DNA of 64,000 nt from Gammaproteobacteria bacterium (GCA_022826245.1 JAJDVG010000006.1:5001-69000), one strand, 5' to 3'. Shown: positions 36,654 to 46,242, numbered from the stretch's first letter. Made by a program: numbers and translations. Notes: generated by a model not told the origin, from the letters alone.

Positions 36654-37907
36654 TCAGTCGGCCGGCTCGATCCTGAGCACGGCGCCGGCCTGCTCATCCG
36701 TGATCACGTAAAGCAGTTCGTCAGGACCCTGCCTGACATCGCGGATGCGCTGGCGCAGCTCCGCAAGCAGCACCTCGCGCCGCAGCTCTTCCATGTCCTG
36801 GTTGAACAGAATGCGCTGCAGTTGACCCGTGCCCGGGATCTCGCCGTAACGCAGGCCGCCGACGAACACGTCTCCCGTCCACTTCGACAGCGCGTCGCCG
36901 GTGTAGAACGCCATGCCTGACGCGGCGATCGCCGGCATCCAGTAGACGATCGGCGGCACGTAAGCTTCGTGGCCCGGACCCTTGCCGTCCTGCCACGGGC
37001 CGGGATAGGTGCGGCCAAGGCTTACGATCGGCCAGCCATAGTTCGCGCCCGGAGCGAGTATGTTGATCTCGTCGCCGCCGTTGGGGCCGTTCTCGTGCTG
37101 CCAGACGTCGCCCGTGCCCGGATGCACGGCGAGCCCGAGCGAATTGCGGTGGCCGATCGTGTAGATCTCGGGCAAGGCGCCCTCCTTGCCGACGAACGGG
37201 TTGTCGTCGGGAATGCTGCCGTCGTCGTTGATGCGCAGGACCTTGCCGCCGAGGTTGTCCATGTCCTGAGCCGAGCCGCCGCTGGCCGCGAAATAGAGCA
37301 TGCCGTCGTGACCGAAGGCCATGCGCGAGGGGCCCGCGCTGCCGTCGTATCCGACGTAGATGTCCTCGAATCCGACGAGCGACTCGCCGTCCCAGCGAGC
37401 GCGGCCGAGTCCGAGCGCCGTGGCCTGGTCGCCGACGGGCTTGGTGTAGGTCAGGTAGACCATGCCGTTGTCGGCGAAATCCGGGTGCAGCACGATGTCC
37501 TGGTAGCCGTGTACGGCGCCGGGCAGCCCGGAGATTCCCGTCCAGAACGAATCCGGGCCGCCGGCGACAGGTTCCGGATCGAGCACCCCGTCGCGAATGA
37601 CGCGAACGAGGCCCGGGCGCGTCGTGATGAGCATGTCGAGGTTGGGCAGGATGGCCAGGCTCCACGGAAACTCGATCTCGTTCGTGACGACGACGACGCG
37701 GATGTCCATGTCCTCGCCCGTCCTGAACGTGAACGGCCCGTCGCCCAGGGGCTGGTTGGCGAGCCCGAGCGGCGCGACGGGAACGTTGAAGAATCCATCG
37801 AACTCGACGTCCTGCTGGGCGTCGGCCGCCGGTGCGATGAGGAGTGCCGCGAACAGGGCGGCGATCGGGAACGGGACGGTATCCCGGATAGTACGTTGAG
37901 CGTTCAT
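36654..37907 (-). CDS. Exported PQQ-type glucose/sorbosone dehydrogenase family protein
   Basis: 417 residues: signal peptide (FPIAALFAALLIAPAADAQ), then a six-bladed propeller of the GSDH/YliI family. Key segments: FPWSLAILPNLDMLITTRPGLVRVI, HGYQDIVLHPDFADNGMVYLTYT, GKVLRINDDGSIPDDNPF, YTIGHRNSLGLAVHPGTGDVWQHENGPNGGDEINIL, ANYGWPIVS. These hold the catalytic His and PQQ-contact Arg seen in family members. It would oxidise an aldose sugar in the periplasm if PQQ is supplied; no pqq genes are in the window. GGAGG lies ten bases before the ATG. Confidence 0.88.
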   Translation of the reverse strand: MNAQRTIRDTVPFPIAALFAALLIAPAADAQQDVEFDGFFNVPVAPLGLANQPLGDGPFTFRTGEDMDIRVVVVTNEIEFPWSLAILPNLDMLITTRPGLVRVIRDGVLDPEPVAGGPDSFWTGISGLPGAVHGYQDIVLHPDFADNGMVYLTYTKPVGDQATALGLGRARWDGESLVGFEDIYVGYDGSAGPSRMAFGHDGMLYFAASGGSAQDMDNLGGKVLRINDDGSIPDDNPFVGKEGALPEIYTIGHRNSLGLAVHPGTGDVWQHENGPNGGDEINILAPGANYGWPIVSLGRTYPGPWQDGKGPGHEAYVPPIVYWMPAIAASGMAFYTGDALSKWTGDVFVGGLRYGEIPGTGQLQRILFNQDMEELRREVLLAELRQRIRDVRQGPDELLYVITDEQAGAVLRIEPAD

Positions 37908-38088
37908 TATCGACTGACCTCCGGAGGGGATGCCGAGTATAAACGAGCCCGTTGCCCCCGACACGCCGAAGCTACGGCAGTCCCGGGCGCAAGCTCCGTC
38001 GGACCTGAATGCGGCGCGGCTTGTGCGACCGGCCGCCAGGGGCCTGCGCCGCAGGAAGTCGCGATAGCGAATTTGCAGCCGTGAATTC

Positions 38089-38634
38089 CTACGGCGCAGG
38101 CCCTTGGCCGGGCGCTGAGAGTATCGCTTCGGGAACGGCCCTCATCTGCGCCGGCGTGAACTCCTCCGGCAGGAAGCGACGCACGGTCGCGGGGTCGTCG
38201 ATCTGCATACGCAGACGCTCGTGCGCCAGCGCGAGAATTTCCCGATGATCGAATGCGAGTTCCGGCAGAGCCCGCATCGGGAACCAGGCCGCGTCGGCCG
38301 CGTCCGAGGCCGCCCGTATCGATGCACGGCCGGCGCGCAGAATCGTCATCCAGGCGATCGTGATCACGCGCTCGCGGGGATCGCGATCGGGCCGGCCGAA
38401 CGCATGCAGTTGCTCGAGTTCGCCGACCGCGACCCCCGTTTCCTCGAGAAGCTCCCGGCGTGCGGCCGCCTCGAGATCCTCGTCGATGCCGATGAAGCCG
38501 CCCGGAATCGCCCAGCGGCCGCGCTCGGGGTCCGCGCCGCGCTCGATCAGCAGCACTTCGAGTTCGGTGTCGCGGATCGTGAAAACGACGACGTCGGTCG
38601 TTACGGCCGGGTGCGGATATTCGTAGCTGTACAT
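38089..38634 (-). CDS. NUDIX hydrolase
   Basis: 181 residues with a full NUDIX box, GGFIGIDEDLEAAARRELLEETGV, after VVVFTIRDTELEVLLIERGADPERGRWAIPGG. This N-terminus is like the sugar-nucleotide or ADP-ribose NUDIX group related to NrtR, but the winged-helix DNA-binding part of NrtR is not evident. Cytoplasmic, substrate unknown. Divergent from the M23 gene at 38822. Confidence 0.85.
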   Translation of the reverse strand: MYSYEYPHPAVTTDVVVFTIRDTELEVLLIERGADPERGRWAIPGGFIGIDEDLEAAARRELLEETGVAVGELEQLHAFGRPDRDPRERVITIAWMTILRAGRASIRAASDAADAAWFPMRALPELAFDHREILALAHERLRMQIDDPATVRRFLPEEFTPAQMRAVPEAILSAPGQGPAP

Positions 38635-38821
38635 CGCGTCCGATGGCTGACATTACGCGCACTCCAGTTCGCGTCATGCCCGCTCCGATGTCAAGGTGGG
38701 CTGTCGCTCGCTGCGTCCGTTCCGAAGCGCGCCGCGCCGCTGCCGGGACGCGCCCGAGCCCGCCGATCCGGACGCGTTTTTTTGGCCACCGCGTTCGCCT
38801 CCCCTGATAGAATCGTGCTCC

Positions 38822-40309
38822 ATGCGCAAGTCAATCCTGATCATTATTCCGGTCGTCCTGATCGCGGCGGCCGCAGGCACGGCCGTAATCTGGGAACAGG
38901 CCGGCCGCGCACCGGGTCCAACCATCGTCATCAGCGAGCCTGGCACGGTCGGCCGGGTCGGCGAACTCGTCCTGGTCGTCGAAACGCCGCGCGGCGAACT
39001 TAATTCGCTAGAGGTCGCGCTCGAGCAGAACGGCGCGAGCGTGCCGGTCTTCAGCCTGCCGCGAGCAGATGGCGGCGATGAAGATGTTGTTGCCGATGCC
39101 GCTGCCGACGCAGATGCTCCGGCAGACGCCGATACCGCCCCCGCCGGGGCTGCCGGCGCAGCGCTCGAGCGCGAGGGCGCGAATCGGCTCGTGCTCAGGC
39201 AGCCGCTCGGCAGGAATCGGTACGAATCGCTGGTACAGGGTCCGGCGACCATCGCCGTGACCGCCACCCGCCCGGTGCTGTTCGGTTATCGCGAAGCCAC
39301 AACGAACTTCGAACACGAATTCGAGGTCAACCTCAGGCCACCGCTGCTCGGCGTGCAATCGCAGTTCCACTACATCAACCACGGCGGGGCCGAGGTCGTC
39401 GTCTATCGCGTCACGCCGCCGGATGCGGAGTCGGGCGTGCGCGTCGGCGAGCACGAGTATCCTGGCTACCCGGCCGCGGGCGCCGGTATCGAAGGCGCCG
39501 ATCCGTCATTGCACGTCGCTTTCTTCGCGTTGCTCTGGAACCAGCCGATCGAGACGCCCATCTCGGTGTTTGCCCGCGACACGCTCGGCAACGAGGGCAC
39601 CGCGACGTTCGCCTACCGCACGTTCGCGCAGCAGTTTCGCCAAAGCCGGATCAATCTCAGCGATGGATTCTTCAGGAACGTCGTGCCCGCAATCCTGCAG
39701 AACTCGCCCGACTTCCGGGTCGACGACCCGAGCGATCTGCTGGCTTCGTATCTGAGCATCAATCGCGACATGCGCGTCGAGAACGATGCCTATATCACGG
39801 AACTCGGCCGGACGGCGTCGCCCGAGATTCTCTGGCAGGGTCCCTTCAAGCAACTCATCAACACGGCCGTGCAGTCGGGTTTTGCCGACCAGCGCGACTA
39901 TTACTACGAGGGTGAGGTCGTCGATCATCAGACCCACCTCGGCTTCGACCTCGCATCGACCGCCGCCGCCCCCGTGCTTGCGGCGAATCGCGGCCGCGTC
40001 GTGCACGCCGGATGGTTAGGCATCTACGGCAACTGCGTCATCCTCGATCACGGCATGGGCCTGCAGTCGCTGTACGCGCACCTGTCGTCGATCGATGTCA
40101 TCGACGGCGATATGGTCGAACTCGACGACCAGCTCGGCCGCAGCGGCGCAACCGGGCTCGCCGGCGGCGATCATCTGCATTTCACGATGCTGCTAAACGG
40201 CAACGCCGTCACGCCGATCGACTGGTGGAGCGCGCAGTGGGTCGAGGACCGGATTCTGCGCAAGTTCCGCGAGGCCGGCGTTACCGTCCCCGAACCCGAG
40301 GATCAATGA
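38822..40309 (+). CDS. Membrane-anchored M23 peptidase with Ig-like region
   Basis: 495 residues. One N-terminal membrane helix (ILIIIPVVLIAAAAGTAVIW), a linker with an Ala/Asp run (EDVVADAAADADAPADADTAPAGAAGAA), Ig-like strands, and a C-terminal M23 domain. Metal ligands lie in THLGFDLASTAAAPV and GGDHLHFTMLLNGN, with the middle histidine in LYAHLSSID. It is a second murein endopeptidase, different from that at 1031. A -10-like TAGAAT (38808-38813, in GATAGAAT) lies just upstream. It overlaps the next gene as ATGA. Confidence 0.85.
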   Translation: MRKSILIIIPVVLIAAAAGTAVIWEQAGRAPGPTIVISEPGTVGRVGELVLVVETPRGELNSLEVALEQNGASVPVFSLPRADGGDEDVVADAAADADAPADADTAPAGAAGAALEREGANRLVLRQPLGRNRYESLVQGPATIAVTATRPVLFGYREATTNFEHEFEVNLRPPLLGVQSQFHYINHGGAEVVVYRVTPPDAESGVRVGEHEYPGYPAAGAGIEGADPSLHVAFFALLWNQPIETPISVFARDTLGNEGTATFAYRTFAQQFRQSRINLSDGFFRNVVPAILQNSPDFRVDDPSDLLASYLSINRDMRVENDAYITELGRTASPEILWQGPFKQLINTAVQSGFADQRDYYYEGEVVDHQTHLGFDLASTAAAPVLAANRGRVVHAGWLGIYGNCVILDHGMGLQSLYAHLSSIDVIDGDMVELDDQLGRSGATGLAGGDHLHFTMLLNGNAVTPIDWWSAQWVEDRILRKFREAGVTVPEPEDQ

Positions 40310-40797
40310 ACACGATGTCTGACGCGACCGTCTCCGTACAAACACTCGAAGCACAGCCGATCCTCTTCGTCCGCCGCGAACTCGCCAAACGGGAGGAGAT
40401 CGCCGACGCGATCGGCACTTCGCTCGGCGCGGTTTTTCAGCACTGTCAGGCGGCCGGCCTTCAGTTCGCGGCGCCGCCGTTTGCCCGTTACACCGCCTTC
40501 GGTCCCGACGGAATCACAGTCGAATCCGGCATCCCGCTGACCGCGCCCGCGGAAGGCGCCGACGAGATCGAGGCGGGCTACCTGCAGGCCGGCCGCGCCG
40601 CCGTCTGCCTGCACAAGGGCGACTATGCGGGGCTTGAGCGCACCTACAAGGCCATCGAGGAGTGGGTCGAGACGAACGGCGAGCAGTTCAGCGGGCCGTG
40701 CTGGGAATCCTATCTGACCGACCCCGCGGAGTTGCCGAACCCCGCGGACTGGCGCACTGAAGTCTTCTGGCCGATCGCCGACCGCGACACGACGTAA
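40306..40797 (+). CDS. GyrI-like small-molecule-binding domain protein
   Basis: 163 residues of the GyrI-like/AraC effector-binding fold without a DNA-binding domain: SVQTLEAQPILFVRRELAKREEIADAIGTSLGAVFQHCQAAGL, PPFARYTAFGPDGITVESGIPL, and the C-terminal CWESYLTDPAELPNPADWRTEVFWPI. Such stand-alone proteins bind or hydrolyse small organic molecules. It is translationally coupled to the M23 peptidase through an ATGA overlap, but no functional link is known. Confidence 0.8.
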   Translation: MNTMSDATVSVQTLEAQPILFVRRELAKREEIADAIGTSLGAVFQHCQAAGLQFAAPPFARYTAFGPDGITVESGIPLTAPAEGADEIEAGYLQAGRAAVCLHKGDYAGLERTYKAIEEWVETNGEQFSGPCWESYLTDPAELPNPADWRTEVFWPIADRDTT

Positions 40798-40853
40798 CGC
40801 GCCGAGTGCGCGTCGTCGTCGGCGAAATCGGCGTATTACATGGGGAAACGACG

Positions 40854-41525
40854 ATGCCGAAGCGAATCCTGACCACGATGCTGACGGGCGCCTTGCTTGC
40901 GGCTGCGCCCGCGCTGTTCGCCCAGTCGCAGTCCGGCGAAGCGCTGCCGGCCGACATTGATCCCGTATCGCTGTCGCGCCTTCCGGCGATTACTCGCGAA
41001 GATCTCGACGAAGAGGGCAAGCGGGTCTACGACCTCGTGGTCGGCGACGGCCCGCCGCCGACGACGGGTCCGCGCCACTTCACGCTCTACAGCCCGACGC
41101 TTGCCGAGGGCTATCACATCATCAACGACTACCTGCGCTACAACGGCGTGCTGAGCCCGCGGCACACCGAGGTGGCGATCCTCGTTGCGGCCTGGGAGAT
41201 CGAGCAGCAGTACGAGTATTCGGCGCATGAGCCCGCGGCGCTGCGCTACGGCGCTCCGCAGGAAGTGATCGACACGATCAAGTACGACCGCGAGCCCGAG
41301 GGCCTGAGTCCGGAGGAGACCTTGATCATCAACTTCGGCCGGCAGCTCTTTCGCGAGCACCGGCTCGATTCGGAACTCTACGCCGAGGCTGTCGGGTACT
41401 GGGGTGAGCAAGGCGTCGTCGAGCTTGCGACGGTCATGGGGGACTACGTCATGGCCGGGCTCGTGCTCACGGCCATCGACCAGCACCTGCCCCCGGATCG
41501 GCCTGCGCTGCTGCCGCCGCGCTGA
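40854..41525 (+). CDS. Exported carboxymuconolactone decarboxylase-fold protein lacking the cysteine pair
   Basis: 223 residues: signal peptide (RILTTMLTGALLAAAPALFAQ), then a CMD/AhpD-like helical domain (ITREDLDEEGKRVYDLVVGD, LSPRHTEVAILVAAWEIEQQYEYSAHEPAALRYGAPQEVIDTI). The usual AhpD-type ExxCxxCxxxH is replaced by EYSAHEPAA, so no redox CxxC is present; the His is kept. Peroxidase function is therefore unlikely. ATG 40854 follows GGGGAAA and starts the signal peptide. Confidence 0.8.
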   Translation: MPKRILTTMLTGALLAAAPALFAQSQSGEALPADIDPVSLSRLPAITREDLDEEGKRVYDLVVGDGPPPTTGPRHFTLYSPTLAEGYHIINDYLRYNGVLSPRHTEVAILVAAWEIEQQYEYSAHEPAALRYGAPQEVIDTIKYDREPEGLSPEETLIINFGRQLFREHRLDSELYAEAVGYWGEQGVVELATVMGDYVMAGLVLTAIDQHLPPDRPALLPPR

Positions 41526-41570
41526 CGCTTCGCCGCGCCGCGGGCCTTGCGTTCGCTCGCGCGGAGCCTT

Positions 41571-42512
41571 TCAGGCGGCGAGGAAGGGAAGCAGCTCGGC
41601 GAGCGTCTCTTCCGGATGCGTCTCGTGGAAGGAGTGCCCGCCGGGCATTGCCTTGCCGGTCACGTTCGTGGCCCGCATACGCCAGGTTTCGAGCACGTCG
41701 TAGAGCCTGCCCATCGACCCGCGCTCGGCCCAGAGCGCGAGCACCGGACACTCGATCTTCCTGTGCATGTCGGCTTCGTCGAACTCCAGATCGATCGACG
41801 CCGAGGCGCGATAGTCCTCGCACATCGCATGGATGGTCGCGGGGTTCGAGAAGGTGCGGGCGTATTCGGCGGCAACGACCGGATGCGGGCCGCTGCGCTG
41901 CCGGTTCGCCATCTGCCCGGCGATGATGTTCTCGGGGAACGGCGCGGGGCGGATGTACAGGAACCAGTGGAAATAGGCGTTCACGAATTCCTTCGTGAGT
42001 CCCTCGTTGTACAGATAATGGGCGGGCACGATATCGAGCACGGCGAGCTTCTCGACGCGCTCGGGATGGTCGAGTGCCATGCGCCGCATGACGCGCCCGC
42101 CCCGATCGTGGCCGACGGCCAGAAACCGCTCGAAACCGAAGTGCTGCATGACCTCGACCTGGTCGAGCGCCATCGCCCGCTTTGAATGGTTGTAGTGGTT
42201 CTCGCCGTCTTCGGGCTTGCTGCTGTCGCCGTAGCCGCGCAGGTCCGCCGCAATGACCGTGTAGCGCCTCGCAAGCTCCGGAGCGCATGCGAACCACGAC
42301 GCGTGCGATTGCGGTGCGCCGTGCAGCAGCAACAGCGGCGGGCCCTCGCCGCCGATCACGCAATTGATCTCGGCGCCGCTCGTTGCGACGCGCTCGGTGC
42401 TGAAGCCGGGAAACAGAATCGCGTCCGCCTCGTTCGACTGGGCCGCCGCGGTTCTGATCGCGGCCGCCGCGGTAAGCGCGGCCGCGCCCCTCAACAGTTC
42501 GCGCCTGTCCAT
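41571..42512 (-). CDS. Exported alpha/beta hydrolase resembling haloacetate dehalogenase
   Basis: 313 residues. Tat-like signal MDRRELLRGAAALTAAAAIRTAAAQ. The hydrolase core shows LLLLHGAPQSHASW, nucleophile elbow GHDRGGRVMRRMALDHPERV (Asp, with the two Arg that bind the substrate carboxylate in fluoroacetate dehalogenase), cap motif YFHWFLYIRPAPFPENII with the His-Trp pair of that enzyme, and a late catalytic His in GGHSFHETHPEETL. Fluoroacetate/haloacetate dehalogenase or a related hydrolase is the best call. Export is unusual for this family. It lies 17 bases after the DUF1552 gene on the same strand. Confidence 0.8.
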   Translation of the reverse strand: MDRRELLRGAAALTAAAAIRTAAAQSNEADAILFPGFSTERVATSGAEINCVIGGEGPPLLLLHGAPQSHASWFACAPELARRYTVIAADLRGYGDSSKPEDGENHYNHSKRAMALDQVEVMQHFGFERFLAVGHDRGGRVMRRMALDHPERVEKLAVLDIVPAHYLYNEGLTKEFVNAYFHWFLYIRPAPFPENIIAGQMANRQRSGPHPVVAAEYARTFSNPATIHAMCEDYRASASIDLEFDEADMHRKIECPVLALWAERGSMGRLYDVLETWRMRATNVTGKAMPGGHSFHETHPEETLAELLPFLAA

Positions 42513-42529
42513 CGGTCCCTCCGAACGAC

Positions 42530-43861
42530 TCAGGAGTCGAGATCGAGCGCGCCCGAGCTGTCGCCGAACTGCTCGATGTCGACGCCCACCTGCTGCAGCA
42601 CCGTCACGAGCAGATTGCACATGGGCGTATCCATCTCGTAAGCGAGGTGGCGGCCGGTCTCGATGCGGTCGCCGAGCGAGCCGAAGGTCAGGCAGGGGAT
42701 GTCGGAATGCCGGTGCAGATTGCCGTTGCCCATGCCGCCGCCGTAGACGATCAGGCTCTGATCGAGCAGCGAGCCGTCACCGTCGGGTGTCGCGGCAAGC
42801 TGCTCGATGAACGGCGCGAACACGCGCAGATTGTGCGTGTCGATGCGCGACTTGAGCGCCATGAGCGCCGGATCGTCGCGGTGGTGGGACACGCCGTGGT
42901 GATTGCCGCCGACGCCGATCTGCGCGTAGCTGCGGCCGCTCAATTCGCGGGCGTAAATCATCGAAAAGACGCGCGTGGCGTCGGTCTGAAAGGCGAGGCG
43001 CTGCAGATCCAGCATGAGCCCCGTGTGCGCCTCGAACGTATCGGGGATCGAGGTCGGCCGCTCCGGCAATTCGAGCGTCTGTTCGCCGCGCGCTTCGGCG
43101 TTCTGGATCCGGCGTTCGATCTCGCGGACCGTGTCGAGATATTCGTTGATCTTCGAGCGGTCGCCACCGCCGAGCCTGCCCGCCAGCCGCCGGGCTTCGG
43201 CGTCGACGGAGTCGAGGAGGCTGCCGGTGCGCCTCGTCCGGGCAAGCCGGTCGGCGCTCGTGCCGCCGTCGCCGAACAAGCGCTCGAAAACCACGCGCGG
43301 ATGGATCTCGGTCATGTTCGGCGTCGTCTCGTTGCGCCAGGAGACCGTGTTGACGTAGAAGCAGTCGCCTGAGTCGCAGCCGCCCTGCTGAGGCGTCTCG
43401 ACGGTCAGTTCGAGCGACTGGATCGGCGAGTCGGCGCCGATCCGGCGCGCCGCGAGCTGGTCCGCGCTCGTGGCGACCTTGACCTCGACGCCCGGACGCG
43501 TGCGGTCGTAGACATGCACGCCCGTAAGCCAGGCCGCACAGGCCCGCGTGTGGTCGCCCGAGCCGTCGCCCCTGGAGTCGGCCTCCAGATGCGAGAGTCC
43601 CGTCAGCACGTTCATGTGCTCGCGGACCGACGCGAGCGGGCGGAGATTCGGCGGCAGCTCGAAGTTCGCGCCGGTTGTCGCCGGTTTTCAGTCGTCGTGA
43701 ATGACGCCGTTGCCGACATAGACGAAGCCGAGCCGCGGGACCGGCGCCGGCGCCTGGCTGAACGCGGGGACCATCGCGTCGAGCATCGGCAGCGCGACCG
43801 CGGCGCCCGCGCCGCGCAGGAAGGTGCGTCGGGCGATGGCCTTGCGTGTGACATATCTCAT
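42530..43861 (-). pseudogene. DUF1552 family protein gene with an internal stop codon
   Basis: Read from ATG 43861, the frame encodes a Tat-type signal (RRTFLRGAGAAVALPMLDAMVPAF) and LGFVYVGNGVIHDD, then a TGA at 43690-43688 (codon 58), and continues in the same frame with KPATTGANFELPPNLRPLASVREHMNVLTGLSHLEADS to the end, 443 codons in total. In DUF1552 proteins this position is normally Trp (xWxPAxxGxxFELP), so a single TGG to TGA change explains it. Past the stop the domain is complete (SIPDTFEAHTGLMLDLQRLAFQTDATRVFSMIYARE). It overlaps the DUF1592 gene as ATGA. Either a recent pseudogene, an assembly error, or a downstream start with loss of export. Confidence 0.8.
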
Positions 43862-46242
43862 CGGTTGGCCTCCGTTTCCGCGGCGGCGTTCGCAGCCGTG
43901 TCGTCGCGCGGCTTGCGCATCCGGAACGGTACGCTACGCACGATGCCCGCGACGATCGACGCGAACGCGTAGCCTTCCTCGGCGGCGTCGCGAACGATGG
44001 CTCGCACGGCGGGCGCATCGTAGTACTGAACGTTGCGCCCCAGAGCATACATCAGAAGCTTCTCGGTAAACGCTCGTGCGAAGCGCTCCGGACGCTGCGC
44101 AAGATGGTTGCGCAAGCCCGCGATGCCGTCGATCACCGTACCGTCGGGCAGCACGCTCGTTGCGTCGATCTCCGTGCCGGCGTCGCGGTCGCGCCATTGG
44201 CCGACGGCGTCGAAGTTCTCGAGCGCGAAACCGATCGCGTCCATTTCAACATGGCAGCCGGCGCAGGCCGGGTCTTCGCGGTGCCTTGCGAGCGCCTCGC
44301 GCATCGTCAGCGCGGCGCCGTCCCGCTCGGTGACGAGGGTCGGCACGTCCGGCGGCGGTGGCGGCGGCGGTGCGGCGAGCAGGTTCTCGAGCACGTACTT
44401 GCCGCGCAGCACCGGCGAGGTTCGCGTCGCGTAGGACGTCAGCGTCAGGATGCCGCCCTTGCCGAGCAGCCCCGCGCGGGGGCCGCCGGCCGGCAGCTCG
44501 ACCCGCCTGAAATGACTGCCTTCGACGTTCGCGATGCCGTAGTGTTCGGCGAGCCGCTCGTTGACGAAGGTGTACTCCGCCGTGAGCAGATCCAGGATGC
44601 TGCCGTTGCCGCCGAGCACGCTGTCGATGAAGAGTTCCGCTTCGATCGCGAGCGCGTCGCGCAACGACTCGTCGTAATCGCGGAACAGATACAGGTCCGG
44701 GTCGTTGGTCTCGACATCGCCGAGAAACAGCCATTGGGACGCGAAATTGTTCACGAGCGACGTGGAGCGCGGGTCGGCGAGCATGCGCAAGATCTGCGCT
44801 TCGAGCGTATCGGACGCCCGCAACTGTCCGGTCGTCGCAAGGTCGAGCAGTTCGTCGTCGGGAATGCTGCTCCAGAGAAAGAACGACAGGCGCGATGCGA
44901 GTTCGAGATCGCTGATGGCATAGGCCTCGCCGGGACGCGCGTCGGGCGGATCGGGCTCGACGCGATACAGGAACTGCGGGCTGATCAGGATGCGATCGAG
45001 GGCGTACTGGATGCCGCGGTCGAAACCGGCTTCGGCACGGCCGCTCTCGTAAAACGGCCACAGTTCCTCGAGATCCGTGTCCGTTACGGTCCGCCGGTAC
45101 GCGCGCCGCGCGAGCGTCGTGAGGATCTCGTTCGCACAGGCGCGCTCAGCGGGATCGTCCGCAGATTGGCACGTGAAGATTCTTGCGCGGCTCGGTGTAT
45201 CGCCGGGTCCGGTCGGATTGAAAGGCCCCGCGATCGTGACGAGTTCGATATCCGGCAGCGCGCCGCGGCTCCTGCGCCGGACCCGCAGCGTCGATTCGTC
45301 GAAGGCTTCGCTGCGTTCGATGAAGGTGACGCCGAGCTCGGCCGGACCTGCGGACAGCGGCAGCCGAAACTCGAGCGGCGGCGGCCGGCGCGGGAATCCC
45401 CGGCTGCCGCTCACGACCGTCGCTACCGCGACCTGCTCGCCGTTGAGCAGGACTTCCAGTTCATGCGGCTCGCGCGAGCCGCCGGCGAACTCGACACTGA
45501 CGACATATTCGCCGTCGAGCGGGAAGTAGCTGTCGATCAGCAGCCCGCCGCGCGTTCCGATGGGCAGGCCCGGCACATGGGCGTCCTGCGGCAACTGCAA
45601 CTCCATGCGGTGTCGGTTGACGAGCGGCGGAGCGCTCATGTCGCCGACAGCAAGCCGGCTGATCTTCCTCGCCGTGTCGATGTAGCGCTCCATCGTGCTC
45701 GGCGAGACGAAGAGCAGTTCGGAAATGTTGTCGAAGCCGCTCGATCGGTTGTCGGCCGGCAAGAGCAGCGTGAAGTCGAGTTCTGCCGGCAAGCCGTCGA
45801 GCGCGAGCAGATCGCGGATTGCGTTGCGGTACTCGGTGCGCGTCAGCCGGTGCAGTTGCGGCAGTTCGCCCGGGTTCGGCCGTGCCGCCGCCAATGCGTC
45901 GAGCTCGCGGACCAGGAAGCGTTCGATCGTGAGGTAGTCGCGCTCGGGAGGTCGTGGCTCTTCAGGTGGCGGCATCGCTCGGTCGCTGACCTTGCGAACG
46001 ACCTTCTCCCAGACTTCCGCGTGCCCGCCGATGTCCTCGAGCGTGGCCGGATCGAGCACGAGACCGCCGGACTGCGTGATGTCGTCGTGACAATCCAGGC
46101 AATGTGCACCGATTGCGGACTGCGTCGCGGCGAGGCCCCGGTCGAAGAGCCCGCTAGCGAGGGCAAGCCAGACCCCGACGAGCGCGGCTGCGCTCGCGAG
46201 CACAGCAGCGTAGAGAGGCTTCGTGCCGGGCATCGCACGCAT
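43858..46242 (-). CDS. DUF1592/DUF1588/DUF1585 planctomycete-type cytochrome protein
   Basis: 794 residues. A membrane anchor or signal (PLYAAVLASAAALVGVWLALA) is followed by a haem c motif CLDCH, then DUF1587-like (LHRLTRTEYRNAIRDLLALDGLPAELDFTLLLPADNRSSGFDNIS), DUF1595, DUF1592 (FDRGIQYALDRILISPQFLYRVEPDP ... ASRLSFFLWSSIPDDELLDLA), DUF1588 (YGIANVEGSHFRRVELPAGGPRAGLLGKGGILTLTSYATRTSPVLRGKYVLENLL), and a second haem-like CAGCH before DUF1585. These proteins, always paired with DUF1552, are abundant in planctomycetes and are thought to be exported redox proteins with unknown substrates. ATG 46242 has GGAG nine bases upstream. Confidence 0.9.
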   Translation of the reverse strand: MRAMPGTKPLYAAVLASAAALVGVWLALASGLFDRGLAATQSAIGAHCLDCHDDITQSGGLVLDPATLEDIGGHAEVWEKVVRKVSDRAMPPPEEPRPPERDYLTIERFLVRELDALAAARPNPGELPQLHRLTRTEYRNAIRDLLALDGLPAELDFTLLLPADNRSSGFDNISELLFVSPSTMERYIDTARKISRLAVGDMSAPPLVNRHRMELQLPQDAHVPGLPIGTRGGLLIDSYFPLDGEYVVSVEFAGGSREPHELEVLLNGEQVAVATVVSGSRGFPRRPPPLEFRLPLSAGPAELGVTFIERSEAFDESTLRVRRRSRGALPDIELVTIAGPFNPTGPGDTPSRARIFTCQSADDPAERACANEILTTLARRAYRRTVTDTDLEELWPFYESGRAEAGFDRGIQYALDRILISPQFLYRVEPDPPDARPGEAYAISDLELASRLSFFLWSSIPDDELLDLATTGQLRASDTLEAQILRMLADPRSTSLVNNFASQWLFLGDVETNDPDLYLFRDYDESLRDALAIEAELFIDSVLGGNGSILDLLTAEYTFVNERLAEHYGIANVEGSHFRRVELPAGGPRAGLLGKGGILTLTSYATRTSPVLRGKYVLENLLAAPPPPPPPDVPTLVTERDGAALTMREALARHREDPACAGCHVEMDAIGFALENFDAVGQWRDRDAGTEIDATSVLPDGTVIDGIAGLRNHLAQRPERFARAFTEKLLMYALGRNVQYYDAPAVRAIVRDAAEEGYAFASIVAGIVRSVPFRMRKPRDDTAANAAAETEANR

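Noticed and set aside
38777-38783. T7 run upstream of the second M23 gene as a terminator
   Set aside because: No convincing stem precedes it and no + strand gene ends nearby.
43688-43690. TGA in the DUF1552 gene as a selenocysteine codon
   Set aside because: The family has Trp, not Cys, here, and no SECIS-like hairpin is apparent after the codon.
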